From contig NZ_CP116256.1 in NCBI RefSeq assembly GCF_027947575.1, positions 3,968,001 to 4,032,000 on the forward strand: a stretch of DNA of 64,000 nt. The letters run 5' to 3'. This document shows positions 18,920 through 29,023 of this stretch, in pieces. This stretch comes from Streptomyces rubrogriseus. Its GTDB lineage: Bacteria; Actinomycetota; Actinomycetes; Streptomycetales; Streptomycetaceae. The notes under the pieces were generated by a model. The model worked only from the letters and a program-made list of their open reading frames with translations, was not told the origin of the DNA and ran no database searches. Both the position numbers and the translations under genes were made by a program. Each line of letters begins with the position of its first letter. Position 1 is the first letter of the stretch.

Positions 18920-19348
18920 TCAGTCCTCGATCCAGCCGTGGCCCTCGCTGAACTTCAGGAGCGCGCCGCGGATGGTGAGGATCTGCTCCGCGGTCAACTG
19001 CGGACTGGCGGTCAGCAGCAGTTCCGTCACGTCACGCCGGTACTCGTCCGAACTCAGCACATCGCACAGCGGTTGGCCGTTCTCGTCGGACATCGCCACC
19101 CTCGGCGCCGGCTCCTGGTGGCGCCGCGCGGGCTTGTGCCGCTCTCCCTCGGGGAGCCGGATGCCCGAGGCCTTCAGCCCTCGCTCACCGCTCTCCACCT
19201 CGAACTCCACGACCAGCCCGGAGCGCACGTACTCCTCGGGGATGAGCAGATCGTTCACGTGCAGGAAGATGTCCTCGCCGCCGTCTTCCGGCGCGATGAA
19301 CCCGTAGCCCCGCGTACTGTCGAAACGCACCACACGACCCGCGACCAT
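18920..19348 (-). CDS. Cold-shock-domain protein with C-terminal extension
   Basis: The protein has 142 aa. Residues 1-70 are a cold-shock domain with RNP1-like GYGFIAPEDGG and RNP2-like DIFLHVNDL, for nucleic-acid binding. The rest (about 75-142) is a charged linker and a helical tail of unknown role, making it about twice the length of a plain Csp. The ATG at 19348 is preferred; a GTG two codons upstream is possible. Confidence 0.88.
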   Translation of the reverse strand: MVAGRVVRFDSTRGYGFIAPEDGGEDIFLHVNDLLIPEEYVRSGLVVEFEVESGERGLKASGIRLPEGERHKPARRHQEPAPRVAMSDENGQPLCDVLSSDEYRRDVTELLLTASPQLTAEQILTIRGALLKFSEGHGWIED

Positions 19349-19509
19349 GCGGACCCCCAACCTCTGAAAACCCCACCCGTCCGGAGCCCTTCCCCGGAAC
19401 CGTGTGCATGCTATCGGGTGCCGTCCGCCAGGCGGTCGGCACACCGCACCGCGCCGGTGGAACGAACTGCCGGCGCCGCGGCGTACGGAAGTTACCGGCG
19501 CGACACGTC

Positions 19510-19539
19510 TTGACCCCCATGATCGCCTCGGCTTACCGT
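19510..19539 (+). promoter_or_regulatory. Probable promoter for the first GH106-like gene
   Basis: TTGACC (19510-19515), an 18-bp spacer and TACCGT (19534-19539) lie about 70 bp upstream of the ATG at 19607. The operator at 19556 follows at about the transcription start, matching the layout seen before the GH127 gene. Confidence 0.55.
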
Positions 19540-19555
19540 TCCCGCGTTTGAACCG

Positions 19556-19573
19556 GATTGAAACGATTCAATC
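19556..19573. promoter_or_regulatory. LacI-type operator, site 1
   Basis: GATTGAAACGATTCAATC is an almost perfect 18-bp palindrome with a central CG, typical of LacI-family sites. It lies just after the proposed promoter, where repressor binding would block transcription. A close copy is before the GH127 gene. Confidence 0.7.
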
Positions 19574-19606
19574 GAGGAATTCCTCTCCGAACCCTGGGGC
19601 GCACTC

Positions 19607-22600
19607 ATGCACGAACTCGTCTCGCAGCGTGGCGGGATGTCCCGGCGCGCGGTGCTGGCCGCCGCCGTGACCGCGGGGGTGACCGCCACCGCCGTCACCG
19701 CCTCGCCCGGCGCCGCCGCCCTCCCCACCGGCCCGGCCGCCGACCGGGCCTCCGGCCCGGCCCGGTGGTTCACCGACCCCGCCCGGTCGGTGCGCCCGAA
19801 GTTCCGCTGGTGGTGGCCGGACGGCATGGTCGACCCCGACGAGGTGGCCCGCGAGATCGACCAGATCGCGGACGCCGGTTTCGGCGGAGCCGAGATCGCC
19901 GCCGTCCACCACAGCATCCGGGACAAGTCGCTCCTGGACACCGCCCACCACGGCTGGGGCAGCAGACCCTGGCGCGACGGCGTCGAGGCCGCCCTGCGCC
20001 GGGCCGTGCGACGCGGCCTGACCGTCGACCTCACCCTGGGCCCGAGCTGGCCCGTGGCCGTCCCCGGAGTGACCCCCGACGACGAGGCCGCCGCCCAGGA
20101 ACTCGCCCACGGGCACACCGCACTGGCCGCCGGGGCCACGTACCGCGGCCCCGTGCCCGCACCCGTCCACGAGGCCGCGACCGGCGTCCGCGCCCAGCGC
20201 CTCCTCGCGGTCCAGGCCGCCCGCGTCGACCCCGCCAACTCCACCCGCAAGGAGACCGGCCTCGACCCCGACAGCGTCCGCGACCTCACGGACACCGTCA
20301 CCGACGGCGGCCTGACCTGGACGGCACCCGCGGACGGCGAGTGGATGCTGATCTCCTACTGGCAGCGGGGCTCGGGACAGCAGCCGGAATCGGGGCCGCA
20401 CTCCGCACCGGCCGCCTTCGTGGTGGACCACTTGAGTGCGGCGGGCACCACGGCCGTCACCGACTACTGGGAACGGCACGTCCTCACCGGTTCACTGCGA
20501 CGTCTGCTCAAGGCCGCGGGCGGCGCCTTCTTCGAGGACTCGGTGGAACTGGAGTCCGAGGGCCTGGTCTGGACGGCGCGCCTGCCCGAGGCCTTCGAAC
20601 AGCGCACGGGCCGACCACTGCTGCCCTGGCTGCCCGCCCTCGTCCTCGACGACAGCAACCAGGTGTTCGCGTTCGAGGCCCAGCTGACCCGGCAGATCCG
20701 GCACGACTTCTGGGCCACGGTCTCCGACCTGTTCAACCGGCACCACGTGGGCGCGCTCAAGGGCTGGGCGCACTCCCTCGGCATGACCCTGCGCGCCCAG
20801 CCGTACGGCCTGCAGACCGACGCCATCGCCACCGCGGCGATCCTCGACATCGCGGAGGGGGAGTCCCTCGGCTTCAAGAACCTGGACGACTACCGGTGCC
20901 TGGCCGGCGGCCGCGACATGGCCGGGCACACCGTGCTCTCCTGCGAGGCGGGTGCCTACAACGGCTCGGCCTACGGCACCACGTGGGACCGCGTGCTGCG
21001 CACCATGGGCGGGGCCTACGCGGCGGGCGTCAACCAGACCGTGATGCACGGCTTCTCCTACGCGAGTGCCCCGGAGGCCCAGTGGCCCGGCTTCGCCGCG
21101 TTCAGCCCCTACAACGGAGCGCCGGGATACGGCGAGTCGTGGGGGCCGCGGCAGCCGACCTGGCGGCACGCCGGGGACATCGCCGGCTACCTCGGACGCG
21201 TCCACGCCGTCCTGCAGTCGGGCACCGCCCGCGCGGACGTCGCCGTCTTCCGGCAGACCGGCTACACGGCCACGGGCATCGGCGCGTCCTGGTTCACCTC
21301 GACCGGTGTCCCGCTCGGCTGGACGCACCAGTTCCTCAGCGGCCCGCTCCTCGACCTGCCGAACGCGACGGTCTCCGGCGGCCGGCTCGCCCCCGAAGGA
21401 CCGGCCTACAAGGCGCTCTTCGTCGAGGGCGACTTCTTCTACGGCTCCACCCCGACCCTCGCCCTCGACGACGCCCGCAGGATCCTCGGATTCGCGCAGG
21501 CCGGGCTGCCCGTGGTGCTCCTCGGCGCCTTCGACCAGGCGCTGACCCCGGGCGTGCCGGCGACCGGTGAGACCGAGCGGCTGCGCGACGTCCTCGCCCG
21601 CCTGCTCGCGCTGCCGGGCGTCGTCCGGGTCACCGAGAAGACCGCGGTCGGCGACGCCCTCGCCGAGCTCGGTGTCACCCCGGACGTACGGCACTCCGTA
21701 CCCTCGACGCTCCTGAACGCCCACCGGGCCACGGCGGACGCCGACTACTACTACCTGGTCAACGGCAAGCACGCCGAGACCGTCAAACCGCCCGTGGCCG
21801 CGATCGACCACGACGTCACACTGCGCCGCACGCGAGGCGGCGACGCGGTGCCGTACCTCCTCGACCCCTGGACGGGCCGGGTGGTACGGGTGGGCCGGTA
21901 CACCCAGGACGGCCGGGACGTGACCCTCCGGGTCGCCCTGCGACCGGGCCAGACGCTCGTCGTCGCGCTGGGACGGCCGGGACTCCTCGGCGACCGGCAC
22001 GGCAACCGCCCGCACGCCCTCTCCTCGGAGGCCGACGAGGTGCTGTTCACCGAACGCGGCCTCACCGTACGGGCCGCCGCGGCCGGCACCTACCGCACGC
22101 GGCTGTCCCGGGGGCGGACCGTCACCACCACCCTCCCCGCGGTCCCCGGCCCGATCGAACCGGGCCGCTGGCGCGTCGAGGTCGAGGACTGGCGTCCCGG
22201 TGACCGCCCGACCCGCACCGAGAAGGAACGCCGCACCCTGACGCTCGACACCCTGCTGCCCTGGTCGAGCATCCCGGAACTGGAGGACTGCGCGGGCATC
22301 GGCCGCTACCGCACCACGGTCACCCTCCCCGGCGACTGGAGCGCGGCCCACGGCGCACTCCTGGAGCTGGGGCAGGTGGCCGACACCTTCCGGGTGCGCG
22401 TCAACGGCCGCGACGCGGACCCGGTCGACCGGCTCGGCCCCGTCGTCGACGTGGGTCCGCTGCTGCGCAGGGGCGCGAACACCATCGAGATCGAGGTCGC
22501 GACGCCCCTCGTCAACCGGCTCCGGGTGAGCCGCCCGGAGGTCTTCGGCGGGCTCACCCGCCAGGAGTACGGGCTGGTGGGACCGGTCCGGCTGGTCCCG

Positions 22601-22621
22601 TACGCGCAGCGGACGGTCTGA
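19607..22621 (+). CDS. Secreted glycoside hydrolase, GH106-like (alpha-L-rhamnosidase type)
   Basis: The protein has 1004 aa. A twin-arginine leader (MSRRAVLAAAVTAGVTATA) follows a short N-terminal extension, so folded export is likely. The mature part opens with PKFRWWWPDGMVDPDEVARE, the tryptophan-rich start of the GH106 barrel, continues with a large (beta/alpha)8-type region (GYGESWGPRQPTW around 510) and ends with beta-sandwich modules; the last has WSSIPELEDCAGIGRYRT and ANTIEIEVATPLVNRL. The family includes alpha-L-rhamnosidases acting on pectic side chains and glycosides. The exact linkage is unknown. It is followed by a terminator and appears to be its own transcription unit under a LacI-type operator. 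Confidence 0.8.
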   Translation: MHELVSQRGGMSRRAVLAAAVTAGVTATAVTASPGAAALPTGPAADRASGPARWFTDPARSVRPKFRWWWPDGMVDPDEVAREIDQIADAGFGGAEIAAVHHSIRDKSLLDTAHHGWGSRPWRDGVEAALRRAVRRGLTVDLTLGPSWPVAVPGVTPDDEAAAQELAHGHTALAAGATYRGPVPAPVHEAATGVRAQRLLAVQAARVDPANSTRKETGLDPDSVRDLTDTVTDGGLTWTAPADGEWMLISYWQRGSGQQPESGPHSAPAAFVVDHLSAAGTTAVTDYWERHVLTGSLRRLLKAAGGAFFEDSVELESEGLVWTARLPEAFEQRTGRPLLPWLPALVLDDSNQVFAFEAQLTRQIRHDFWATVSDLFNRHHVGALKGWAHSLGMTLRAQPYGLQTDAIATAAILDIAEGESLGFKNLDDYRCLAGGRDMAGHTVLSCEAGAYNGSAYGTTWDRVLRTMGGAYAAGVNQTVMHGFSYASAPEAQWPGFAAFSPYNGAPGYGESWGPRQPTWRHAGDIAGYLGRVHAVLQSGTARADVAVFRQTGYTATGIGASWFTSTGVPLGWTHQFLSGPLLDLPNATVSGGRLAPEGPAYKALFVEGDFFYGSTPTLALDDARRILGFAQAGLPVVLLGAFDQALTPGVPATGETERLRDVLARLLALPGVVRVTEKTAVGDALAELGVTPDVRHSVPSTLLNAHRATADADYYYLVNGKHAETVKPPVAAIDHDVTLRRTRGGDAVPYLLDPWTGRVVRVGRYTQDGRDVTLRVALRPGQTLVVALGRPGLLGDRHGNRPHALSSEADEVLFTERGLTVRAAAAGTYRTRLSRGRTVTTTLPAVPGPIEPGRWRVEVEDWRPGDRPTRTEKERRTLTLDTLLPWSSIPELEDCAGIGRYRTTVTLPGDWSAAHGALLELGQVADTFRVRVNGRDADPVDRLGPVVDVGPLLRRGANTIEIEVATPLVNRLRVSRPEVFGGLTRQEYGLVGPVRLVPYAQRTV

Positions 22622-22630
22622 CTCCGACCG

Positions 22631-22645
22631 GATTGAACGATTCAA
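22631..22645. promoter_or_regulatory. LacI-type operator half-match, site 2
   Basis: GATTGAACGATTCAA, 10 bp after the GH106-like stop, is a copy of site 1 with one base fewer at the centre. It sits 127 bp upstream of the next promoter and could assist looping with the third site. The shorter centre may weaken binding. Confidence 0.45.
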
Positions 22646-22648
22646 AAT

Positions 22649-22679
22649 GACGCGGACGGTGCCCAGGCCCGTCCGCGTC
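22649..22679 (+). terminator. Hairpin terminator after GH106-like gene
   Basis: GACGCGGACGG (22649-22659) pairs perfectly with CCGTCCGCGTC (22669-22679) around a 9-nt loop, 28 bp past the stop codon. No T-run follows, as is common in streptomycetes. Confidence 0.7.
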
Positions 22680-22757
22680 GAGTCATGCCCGCTCAGCGTC
22701 CGCCGACTTGTGCTGCCAAGGGACTTATGAGGCGTCAGCCGGTTCTTGTGAGAACCC

Positions 22758-22786
22758 TTGACGCTCCTGGTGGTGCCACTTAGCGT
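22758..22786 (+). promoter_or_regulatory. Promoter of the GH127 gene
   Basis: TTGACG (22758-22763), exactly 17 bp, then TAGCGT (22781-22786) fits the consensus of the principal streptomycete sigma factor well. The operator at 22799 lies at the expected transcription start. Confidence 0.7.
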
Positions 22787-22798
22787 CTCCGTCGAATC

Positions 22799-22816
22799 GA
22801 GTAAAACGATTCAATC
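22799..22816. promoter_or_regulatory. LacI-type operator, site 3
   Basis: GAGTAAAACGATTCAATC matches site 1 at 15 of 18 positions; the right half ACGATTCAATC is identical. It lies 12 bp after the -10 hexamer of the GH127 promoter, so the same repressor is likely to control both glycosidase genes. Confidence 0.65.
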
Positions 22817-22838
22817 GAAGGGAGCTGAGCCCCGCACC

Positions 22839-25446
22839 ATGCCCGCACCGCACAGCAGACCCGTCCCCTCCCGACGCCAGGTCCTGTTCACCGCGTCGGC
22901 CGCCGCGGCCGCCACCGCGATCCCGACCGCACCCGCCGGGGCGGCCCCCACCGCACCCGCCGCGCCGAGCCCCGTCGAGCGCCGCCGCGGCACCCCGGCC
23001 GACGGACGGCACGCGGCGCCCACGCCCCGCGCTGGACGCCTTCCCGCTCTCGGCCGTCCGCCTCCTCGACAGCCCCTTCCGCGCCAACATGCGGCGCACC
23101 TGCGCGTACCTCCTCTTCGTGGACCCCGACCGGCTGCTGCACACCTTCCGGCTCAACGCCGGCCTGCCCTCCTCGGCCGAGCCCTGCGGCGGCTGGGAGG
23201 CCCCCGACGTCCAACTGCGCGGCCACACCACCGGACATCTCCTCAGCGCCCTGGCCCAGGCACACGCGAGCACCGGCGAGCGTGCCTATGCGGACCGGGC
23301 CCGGCTGCTCGTCTCGGCGCTGGCCGAGTGCCAGCGGGCGGCGCCCGCGGCCGGGTTCAGCCGCGGCTACCTCTCGGCGTTCCCGGAATCGGTCTTCGAC
23401 CAGCTGGAGGCCGGGGGCAAGCCCTGGGCGCCGTACTACACCCTGCACAAGATCATGGCCGGTCTCCTCGACCAGTACCGGCTCAGCGGGAACCGGGAGG
23501 CGTTCGACGTCCTGCTGGAGATGGCCGCCTGGGTCGAGGCCCGTACGGCCCCGCTCTCGCGCGAGCGGATGCAGAGCGTGCTCAAGGTCGAGTTCGGCGG
23601 CATGAACGACGTCCTCGCCCGGCTCCACCTGGAGACCGGCGACCCGGTGCACCTGCGCACCGCACGCCGCTTCGACCACGACGAGCTGTACACACCGCTC
23701 GCCGCGGGCCGCGACGAACTCGCCGGGCGGCACGCCAACACCGAGATCGCCAAGGTGGTCGGTGCCGTACCGGCCTACGAGGCCACCGGCGACCGGCGCT
23801 ACCTGGACATCGCCGACACCTTCTGGACCACCGTCGTACGCCACCACTCGTACGCCATCGGCGGCAACTCCAACCAGGAACTCTTCGGACCGCCGGACGA
23901 GATCGCGAGCCGGCTCTCGGAGGTCACCTGCGAGAACTGCAACAGCTACAACATGCTCAAGCTCGGCCGGGACCTCTTCCGCCACGACCCCGAACGCACC
24001 GAGTACCTGGACCACTACGAGTGGACGCTGTACAACCAGATGCTCGCCGAGCAGGACCCCGACTCGGCGCACGGCTTCGTCACCTACTACACGGGGCTGT
24101 GGGCGGGCTCGCGGCGCGAACCGAAGGGCGGCCTCGGCTCGGCCCCCGGCAGCTACAGCGCGGACTACGACAACTTCTCCTGCGACCACGGCACGGGCCT
24201 GGAGACGCACACCAAGTTCGCCGACACCGTCTACTTCCGCACACCCGGCACCCGCAGGCCCGCGCTCCACGTCAACCTGTTCATCCCCTCCGAAGTGCGC
24301 TGGGACGAACTGGGCGTGACGCTCCGCCAGGAGAGCGACATGCCCACCGGCGACCGCACCCGTCTGACCGTCACCGGGGGAGAGGCCCGGTTCTCGCTGC
24401 GGATCCGCGTGCCCGGCTGGCTGGCGGGGAGCGATCGCCACGCCGAGCTGACGGTGAACGGCCGACGCGCCGGCGGACGCCTCGAACCGGGCACCTACGC
24501 GACGGTGACACGTCGCTGGCGGACCGGGGACCGCGTCGAACTGGTCCTGCCCCGCACTCCCGTCTGGCGCCCGGCTCCCGACAATCCGCAGGTCAAGAGC
24601 GTGTCGTACGGCCCGCTCGTCCTGGCGGGCGGCTACGGGGACACGCCGCTCGCCACGCTGCCCGCCATCCGCCCCGAGACGCTGCGCCGCACATCGGGCG
24701 AGCCGACCCGGTTCACGGCCCTGGCGGACGGCCGGCAGGTCCCCCTACGCCCCTTCCACGAGATCCACCACCAGCGCTACAACGTGTACTGGTCCGTCGC
24801 ACCGCCGCCCGCACCCCCCGGTGACGTGGCCCGCTACCCCCTCGACGAAGGGGGCGGCACCTCGGTGACCGACCGCACGGGGGCGTTCGCCGACGGCTCC
24901 CTGGCCGGTGGCGCCACCTGGAGCACCGACGGCGACACGACCGCGGTGACGCTCGACGGGCGCGGCGGGCACGTCGTCCTGCCCGCCGGACTGCCCGGCG
25001 GACTGGCGGAGTTGACCGTGTCCGCCCGGGTCCGCGTGGACACCCTCGTCCCCTCCGTCCGCGTCTTCGACCTGGGCTACAGCAAGGACACGTACCTCTT
25101 CCTCACCGCGACCACGGGCGCCGGGAAGGCCCGCGCCGCCCTGAAGATCGCCGGAATGGAGGCCGAGGACTTCGTCGACGCCGCAGGACCGCTGCCCCTC
25201 GGCCGATGGACGCACGTGGCGCTCACCCTCGCCGGGGGCACCGGTGTGCTCTACGTCGACGGAACGGAAGCCGGGCGGAACCCGGCGATGGTCGCCGGTC
25301 CCCTCCTGCTCGGCCGGACGAGCCGGAACTACCTGGGCCGGTCGCAGAACAGCACCCACCCGTACCTGCACGGCGCCGTCCGTGACTTCCGGCTGCACAA
25401 CCGCGCCCTCACCGCCTACCAGGTACGGCAGCTGGCCCAGGGCTGA
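22839..25446 (+). CDS. Secreted GH127 beta-L-arabinofuranosidase-like protein with LamG domain (apparent frameshift)
   Basis: The ATG at 22839 starts a twin-arginine leader (SRRQVLFTASAAAAATAIP) after AGGGAG, but this frame does not enter the catalytic domain. The GH127 domain is read one base later, from about 23029: ALDAFPLSAVRLLDSPFRAN, then NAGLPSSAEPCGGWE, HTTGHLLSALAQ and the zinc/cysteine region VTCENCNSYNMLKLGRD. Removing one C from the CCCC run at 23025-23028 joins both parts into one protein of about 868 aa. The domain order is leader, GH127 (alpha/alpha)6 barrel and beta-sandwiches, then a C-terminal LamG-like domain (about 675-868; ARYPLDEGGGTSVTDRTG, GRWTHVALTLAGGTGVLYVD). It would release arabinofuranose outside the cell. 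Without the leader, starting at 23089, the conserved N-terminus would be lost. Confidence 0.75.
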
Positions 25447-25496
25447 CCACCACCACCGCGGCCCTCCGCACCACCCCACCACCCGGGAGCACAGCC

Positions 25497-28400
25497 ATGC
25501 CCGAACACCCCCTGTCCAGACGCCGTTTCGTGGCCGCGGCCGGCGCCACCGGCGCCCTGGTCGCCGTCGGCCTGCCCGACGCCGCCCACGCCGCCGGTCT
25601 ACCGGCCGACCCGGCCCGCCACGAGCGCGACGCCTGGTCCGCCCGGCACTTCGCCGACCCGCGCCACGACAGCCGCCCCACCGTCTACTGGTACTGGAAC
25701 GGCCCGGTCACGCCCGAACTGGTGGACCGCCAGCTCGCGGACCTCAGGTCCAAGGGCATGTACGAGGTGATCCTCTTCTCCTTCGACAACGCCGAGATGA
25801 CGCCGGTGTTCTTCACCGAGGAGTGGTTCGACATCGTCGGCCACGTCCTGCGCACCGCCGAACGCACCGGAATGCGCGTCTGGTTGTTCAACGACGACCA
25901 CTTCCCCAGCGGGCGGGCCGGCGAGTTCATCGTCAAGGGCGGACAGGTCGGCACCCGCACCTACGCCCCCCGGCCCGAGCTGCGGCTGAAGGCGCTCGCC
26001 CGCTCCACCACCGTGGTGCGCGGGCCCGCGTCGATCGATCTCCGGCACAGCACCGGCCTCGGCGTGGACGCGGGACGGCTGGTCGCGGACGCCGCGGTGC
26101 TCGACGGTGCCGCCGTCCTGCGGGACAGCACGGGGTGGGGCGAGTGCACCGTCACCGGCAGCGCGAAGGCCGAGCACGGCGCGGCCGGACTCCTCGTACG
26201 GGCCTCGGCCGACGGGCGCACCGGATACGCCGTCGCCTTCGACCAGACCGGCGTGGTCACCGTGGAGCGGCTGACCGACGGTGCCGAACCGGCCGAACTG
26301 CTGCGCAGCACCCGCACCGACGGCTTCAACAAGACCAAGTTCCACACCCTCCATGTCGCCCTCCGCGCCGACGGCCTCTCCGTCACCCTCGACGGCAAGG
26401 ACAAGGGCACCCTGGAGGACCTGACCGAGCGGACGGGCGGAGTCGGCGTGCGCGCCGTCGGCGACCAGCGCGCGGTGTGGGAGAGCCTCACCGTCGAGGC
26501 GGCCGACGGCACCAGCCTGTACACCGGCTCCTTCGACCGCTCCGCCGCCGCGGGCGACTTCCCCGAACGCGCGCTGCCGGCCGCGGGGTTCACCGTCGCG
26601 GCCGCCGCCGCCCGGCCCACGGCGGCCACCGCCGCCACCGACGTCGTGGACCTGACCGACCGCCTCACCGGCGGCCACACCTGGCAGGTCCCGGCGGGGG
26701 AGTGGCAGGTCGACCTCTTCGGCGGCGTGCTCCTCGCCGACGACAGCCAGGGCTACAGCCGCAGCTACGTCGACCTGCTCGACGACGAACCCGTCGAGCT
26801 GTTCCTGGACATCCTCCCCGGCGAGTACCACCGCCGGTTCGGGCGCTACTTCGGCACGGTCGTCCCCGGTTTCTGGGACGACGAGCCGTTCTTCGCCTCG
26901 GCCGAGGCCCACTTCAAGCGCCTGCCGTGGTCACCCGCCCTCGACCGCGCCCTGCGCACCGTCGGCGTCACCCCCGGCACCGCCTACGCCGCCGCGTTCG
27001 ACGACCTCGGCCGCTCCGGCCGCATCGCCCGCGGAAACTACTGGAAGGCCGTCTCCGACCGCTTCGCCACCGCCTTCCGCAAGCAGGCCCAGTGGTACGA
27101 GAAGCGCGGCGTCGCCCTGATCACCAACCCCCTCTACGACGAGACCGCCCCCGCCAAGCGCATCGCCTCCACCGGCGACCTGCACAAGGTCAACCAGTGG
27201 GCCCAGGTGCCCGGCGGCGACATCATCACCGCCGAGTACGTGGCGGGCGAGCCCACCATGATCCCGCGCAACCCGGTGTCGGTGGCCCACCAGATGGGCC
27301 GCGAGCGGGCCCTGCTGGAGATGTTCGGCAACATGGGCTGGCAGGTCACCCCGGGCTTCGTGCACGCCACCGTCGGCGCGCAGGCCGCCCGCGGCGTCAA
27401 TCTGACGGTGCTGCACGCCCTGTGGACCGACGAGAGCCGCGTGTACTTCCCGCCGCCCTTCGGCCCGCGCGCCCCCTGGTGGTGGGCCATGCGGCCGCTC
27501 GCCGAGTGGATCGGCCGGGTCATGGAGGCCGGCCGCGGCATCTCCGCCGCCCGCACCGCGCTGCTGCAGCCGCAGCGGGCCGCCGAGCAGTGGACCGGCA
27601 CGGACCGGCAGCAGGACGTGGACGGCCCGCTCGCCGAGGCGGCCTACGCCCTGGAACGCGCCCAGGTGGACTTCGACCTGCTGCACGAGGGCGCCCTGAC
27701 CCGGGACCCCGCGCTGCTGGCCCACGCCGAGGTGCGCAAGGGACGCCTGGCCGTCGGGGCGGCCGCCTACGACCTCGTCGTGATCCCGCGGACACCGGTC
27801 CTGGACGCCGACGGGGTGCGCGTGCTGCGCGAGTTCGTCCGGGCCGGCGGCACCGTGATCGCGGTGGGGGCGCTCGACACCGAGGAGGCCGACGGCGGCG
27901 ACCGCACCCTCGCCCACGCACTCTCCGACCTGTTCGGCGACCGGGTTCCGGCGCGCCGCTCCCTGGGCCGCGGACACGCCGTCCGGGTCGCGGACACCGG
28001 GGCACTGGGAGCCGCCGCCGTCGAGTCCGGCACCGCGGCCGCCGTCCTGGACCCGGCCCAGGACGCCGTGCGGGTACTGCGGGTGCGCCGGGGCCCCGAC
28101 ACCGTCTTCCTGATCAACAACGAGAGCGGCGCGCAGGTGCGCACCGTCGCGGCGCTCCCGGCCACCGGCCTGCCCGAGACCTGGGATCCCGCGACCGGCA
28201 CCGGCGGACCCGCGCCCGTGTACCGGGCCACGAAGGACGGCGTACGGGTGCCGCTGGACCTGGAGCCCTACCGGACCACCGTGGTCGTGGTCCGCGGCGG
28301 CCGGGGCGACCGGCCCCACCTCACCGAATCGACCGTGCCCGTCCGGTCCGTGGAGCGCCACGGGCCCGTGCTCCGCGCCACGGTGGAGGCCTCGGCGGCC

Positions 28401-28892
28401 GGAACCCACCGACTCTCCGGCGTCGACGGCGGCCACCGCTACCACGGCACCGTGCGCATCGACGACCCGCTCGCCCCGCTCCCGGTGGACGGCGACTGGA
28501 CCCTCACCTTCGAACGCGAGGGCGCCGGACCCGTCACCGGACCGCTGGGGAGTTGGACGGAGCACGACGAGCTGTTCTCCGGCAGCGGCACGTACACCAC
28601 CGACATCGATGTCGACGCCGCCCGGCTGCACGGCCGCCGCGTCCTGGTGGACCTCGGGGACGTCCGCGACGTCGCGGAGGTGTCCGTCAACGGCACCGCG
28701 CTGCCGCCGCTGCTGTGGGCGCCGTTCGTGGCCGACGTCACCGGGCACCTCGGGGCCGGGCGCAACACGCTGCGGGTCCGGGTCGCCAACACGCTGTCCA
28801 ACGAACGCAAGAAGCCACTGCCGTCCGGCCTGCTCGGCCCCGTGACCCTGCGCTTCCGGCGCAGGACCACCGTCGAACTGCGCCGCGTCTGA
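25497..28892 (+). CDS. Secreted glycoside hydrolase, GH106-like, second copy
   Basis: The protein has 1131 aa. GGGAG lies 8 nt before the ATG at 25497. A twin-arginine leader (SRRRFVAAAGATGALVAVG) is followed by DSRPTVYWYWNGPVTPELVD, the aromatic start of a GH106-like barrel. An inserted beta-sandwich of LamG-like character sits at about 190-340 (FNKTKFHTLHVALRADGLSV), then the catalytic part resumes (FWDDEPFFASAEAHF, GGDIITAEYVAGEP). The C-terminus is a galactose-binding-like sandwich (VSVNGTALPPLLWAPFVADV). It differs strongly from the 19607 enzyme and is probably not redundant with it. It starts 50 bp after the GH127 gene and has no promoter of its own that I can see, so it is likely cotranscribed. 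Confidence 0.78.
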   Translation: MPEHPLSRRRFVAAAGATGALVAVGLPDAAHAAGLPADPARHERDAWSARHFADPRHDSRPTVYWYWNGPVTPELVDRQLADLRSKGMYEVILFSFDNAEMTPVFFTEEWFDIVGHVLRTAERTGMRVWLFNDDHFPSGRAGEFIVKGGQVGTRTYAPRPELRLKALARSTTVVRGPASIDLRHSTGLGVDAGRLVADAAVLDGAAVLRDSTGWGECTVTGSAKAEHGAAGLLVRASADGRTGYAVAFDQTGVVTVERLTDGAEPAELLRSTRTDGFNKTKFHTLHVALRADGLSVTLDGKDKGTLEDLTERTGGVGVRAVGDQRAVWESLTVEAADGTSLYTGSFDRSAAAGDFPERALPAAGFTVAAAAARPTAATAATDVVDLTDRLTGGHTWQVPAGEWQVDLFGGVLLADDSQGYSRSYVDLLDDEPVELFLDILPGEYHRRFGRYFGTVVPGFWDDEPFFASAEAHFKRLPWSPALDRALRTVGVTPGTAYAAAFDDLGRSGRIARGNYWKAVSDRFATAFRKQAQWYEKRGVALITNPLYDETAPAKRIASTGDLHKVNQWAQVPGGDIITAEYVAGEPTMIPRNPVSVAHQMGRERALLEMFGNMGWQVTPGFVHATVGAQAARGVNLTVLHALWTDESRVYFPPPFGPRAPWWWAMRPLAEWIGRVMEAGRGISAARTALLQPQRAAEQWTGTDRQQDVDGPLAEAAYALERAQVDFDLLHEGALTRDPALLAHAEVRKGRLAVGAAAYDLVVIPRTPVLDADGVRVLREFVRAGGTVIAVGALDTEEADGGDRTLAHALSDLFGDRVPARRSLGRGHAVRVADTGALGAAAVESGTAAAVLDPAQDAVRVLRVRRGPDTVFLINNESGAQVRTVAALPATGLPETWDPATGTGGPAPVYRATKDGVRVPLDLEPYRTTVVVVRGGRGDRPHLTESTVPVRSVERHGPVLRATVEASAAGTHRLSGVDGGHRYHGTVRIDDPLAPLPVDGDWTLTFEREGAGPVTGPLGSWTEHDELFSGSGTYTTDIDVDAARLHGRRVLVDLGDVRDVAEVSVNGTALPPLLWAPFVADVTGHLGAGRNTLRVRVANTLSNERKKPLPSGLLGPVTLRFRRRTTVELRRV

Positions 28893-29023
28893 ACCAGCCC
28901 CCGGCCCCGTCCGCCCCTCTTCTCCCAGCCCTCCCTGCGCCCTGTCCGATTCCCCCGCGCCATGTGCGAACCACCTCACCCACCCCACCCCGTCCGTACC
29001 AGCCCGCCCGGCAAGGAGCCGCC

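Noticed and set aside
19556..22816. Assigning the GATTGAAACGATTCAATC sites to the LacI protein at 39402
   Set aside because: The palindrome beside that regulator has unrelated arms (GTTAGCGCTATC), so a different LacI protein is more likely.
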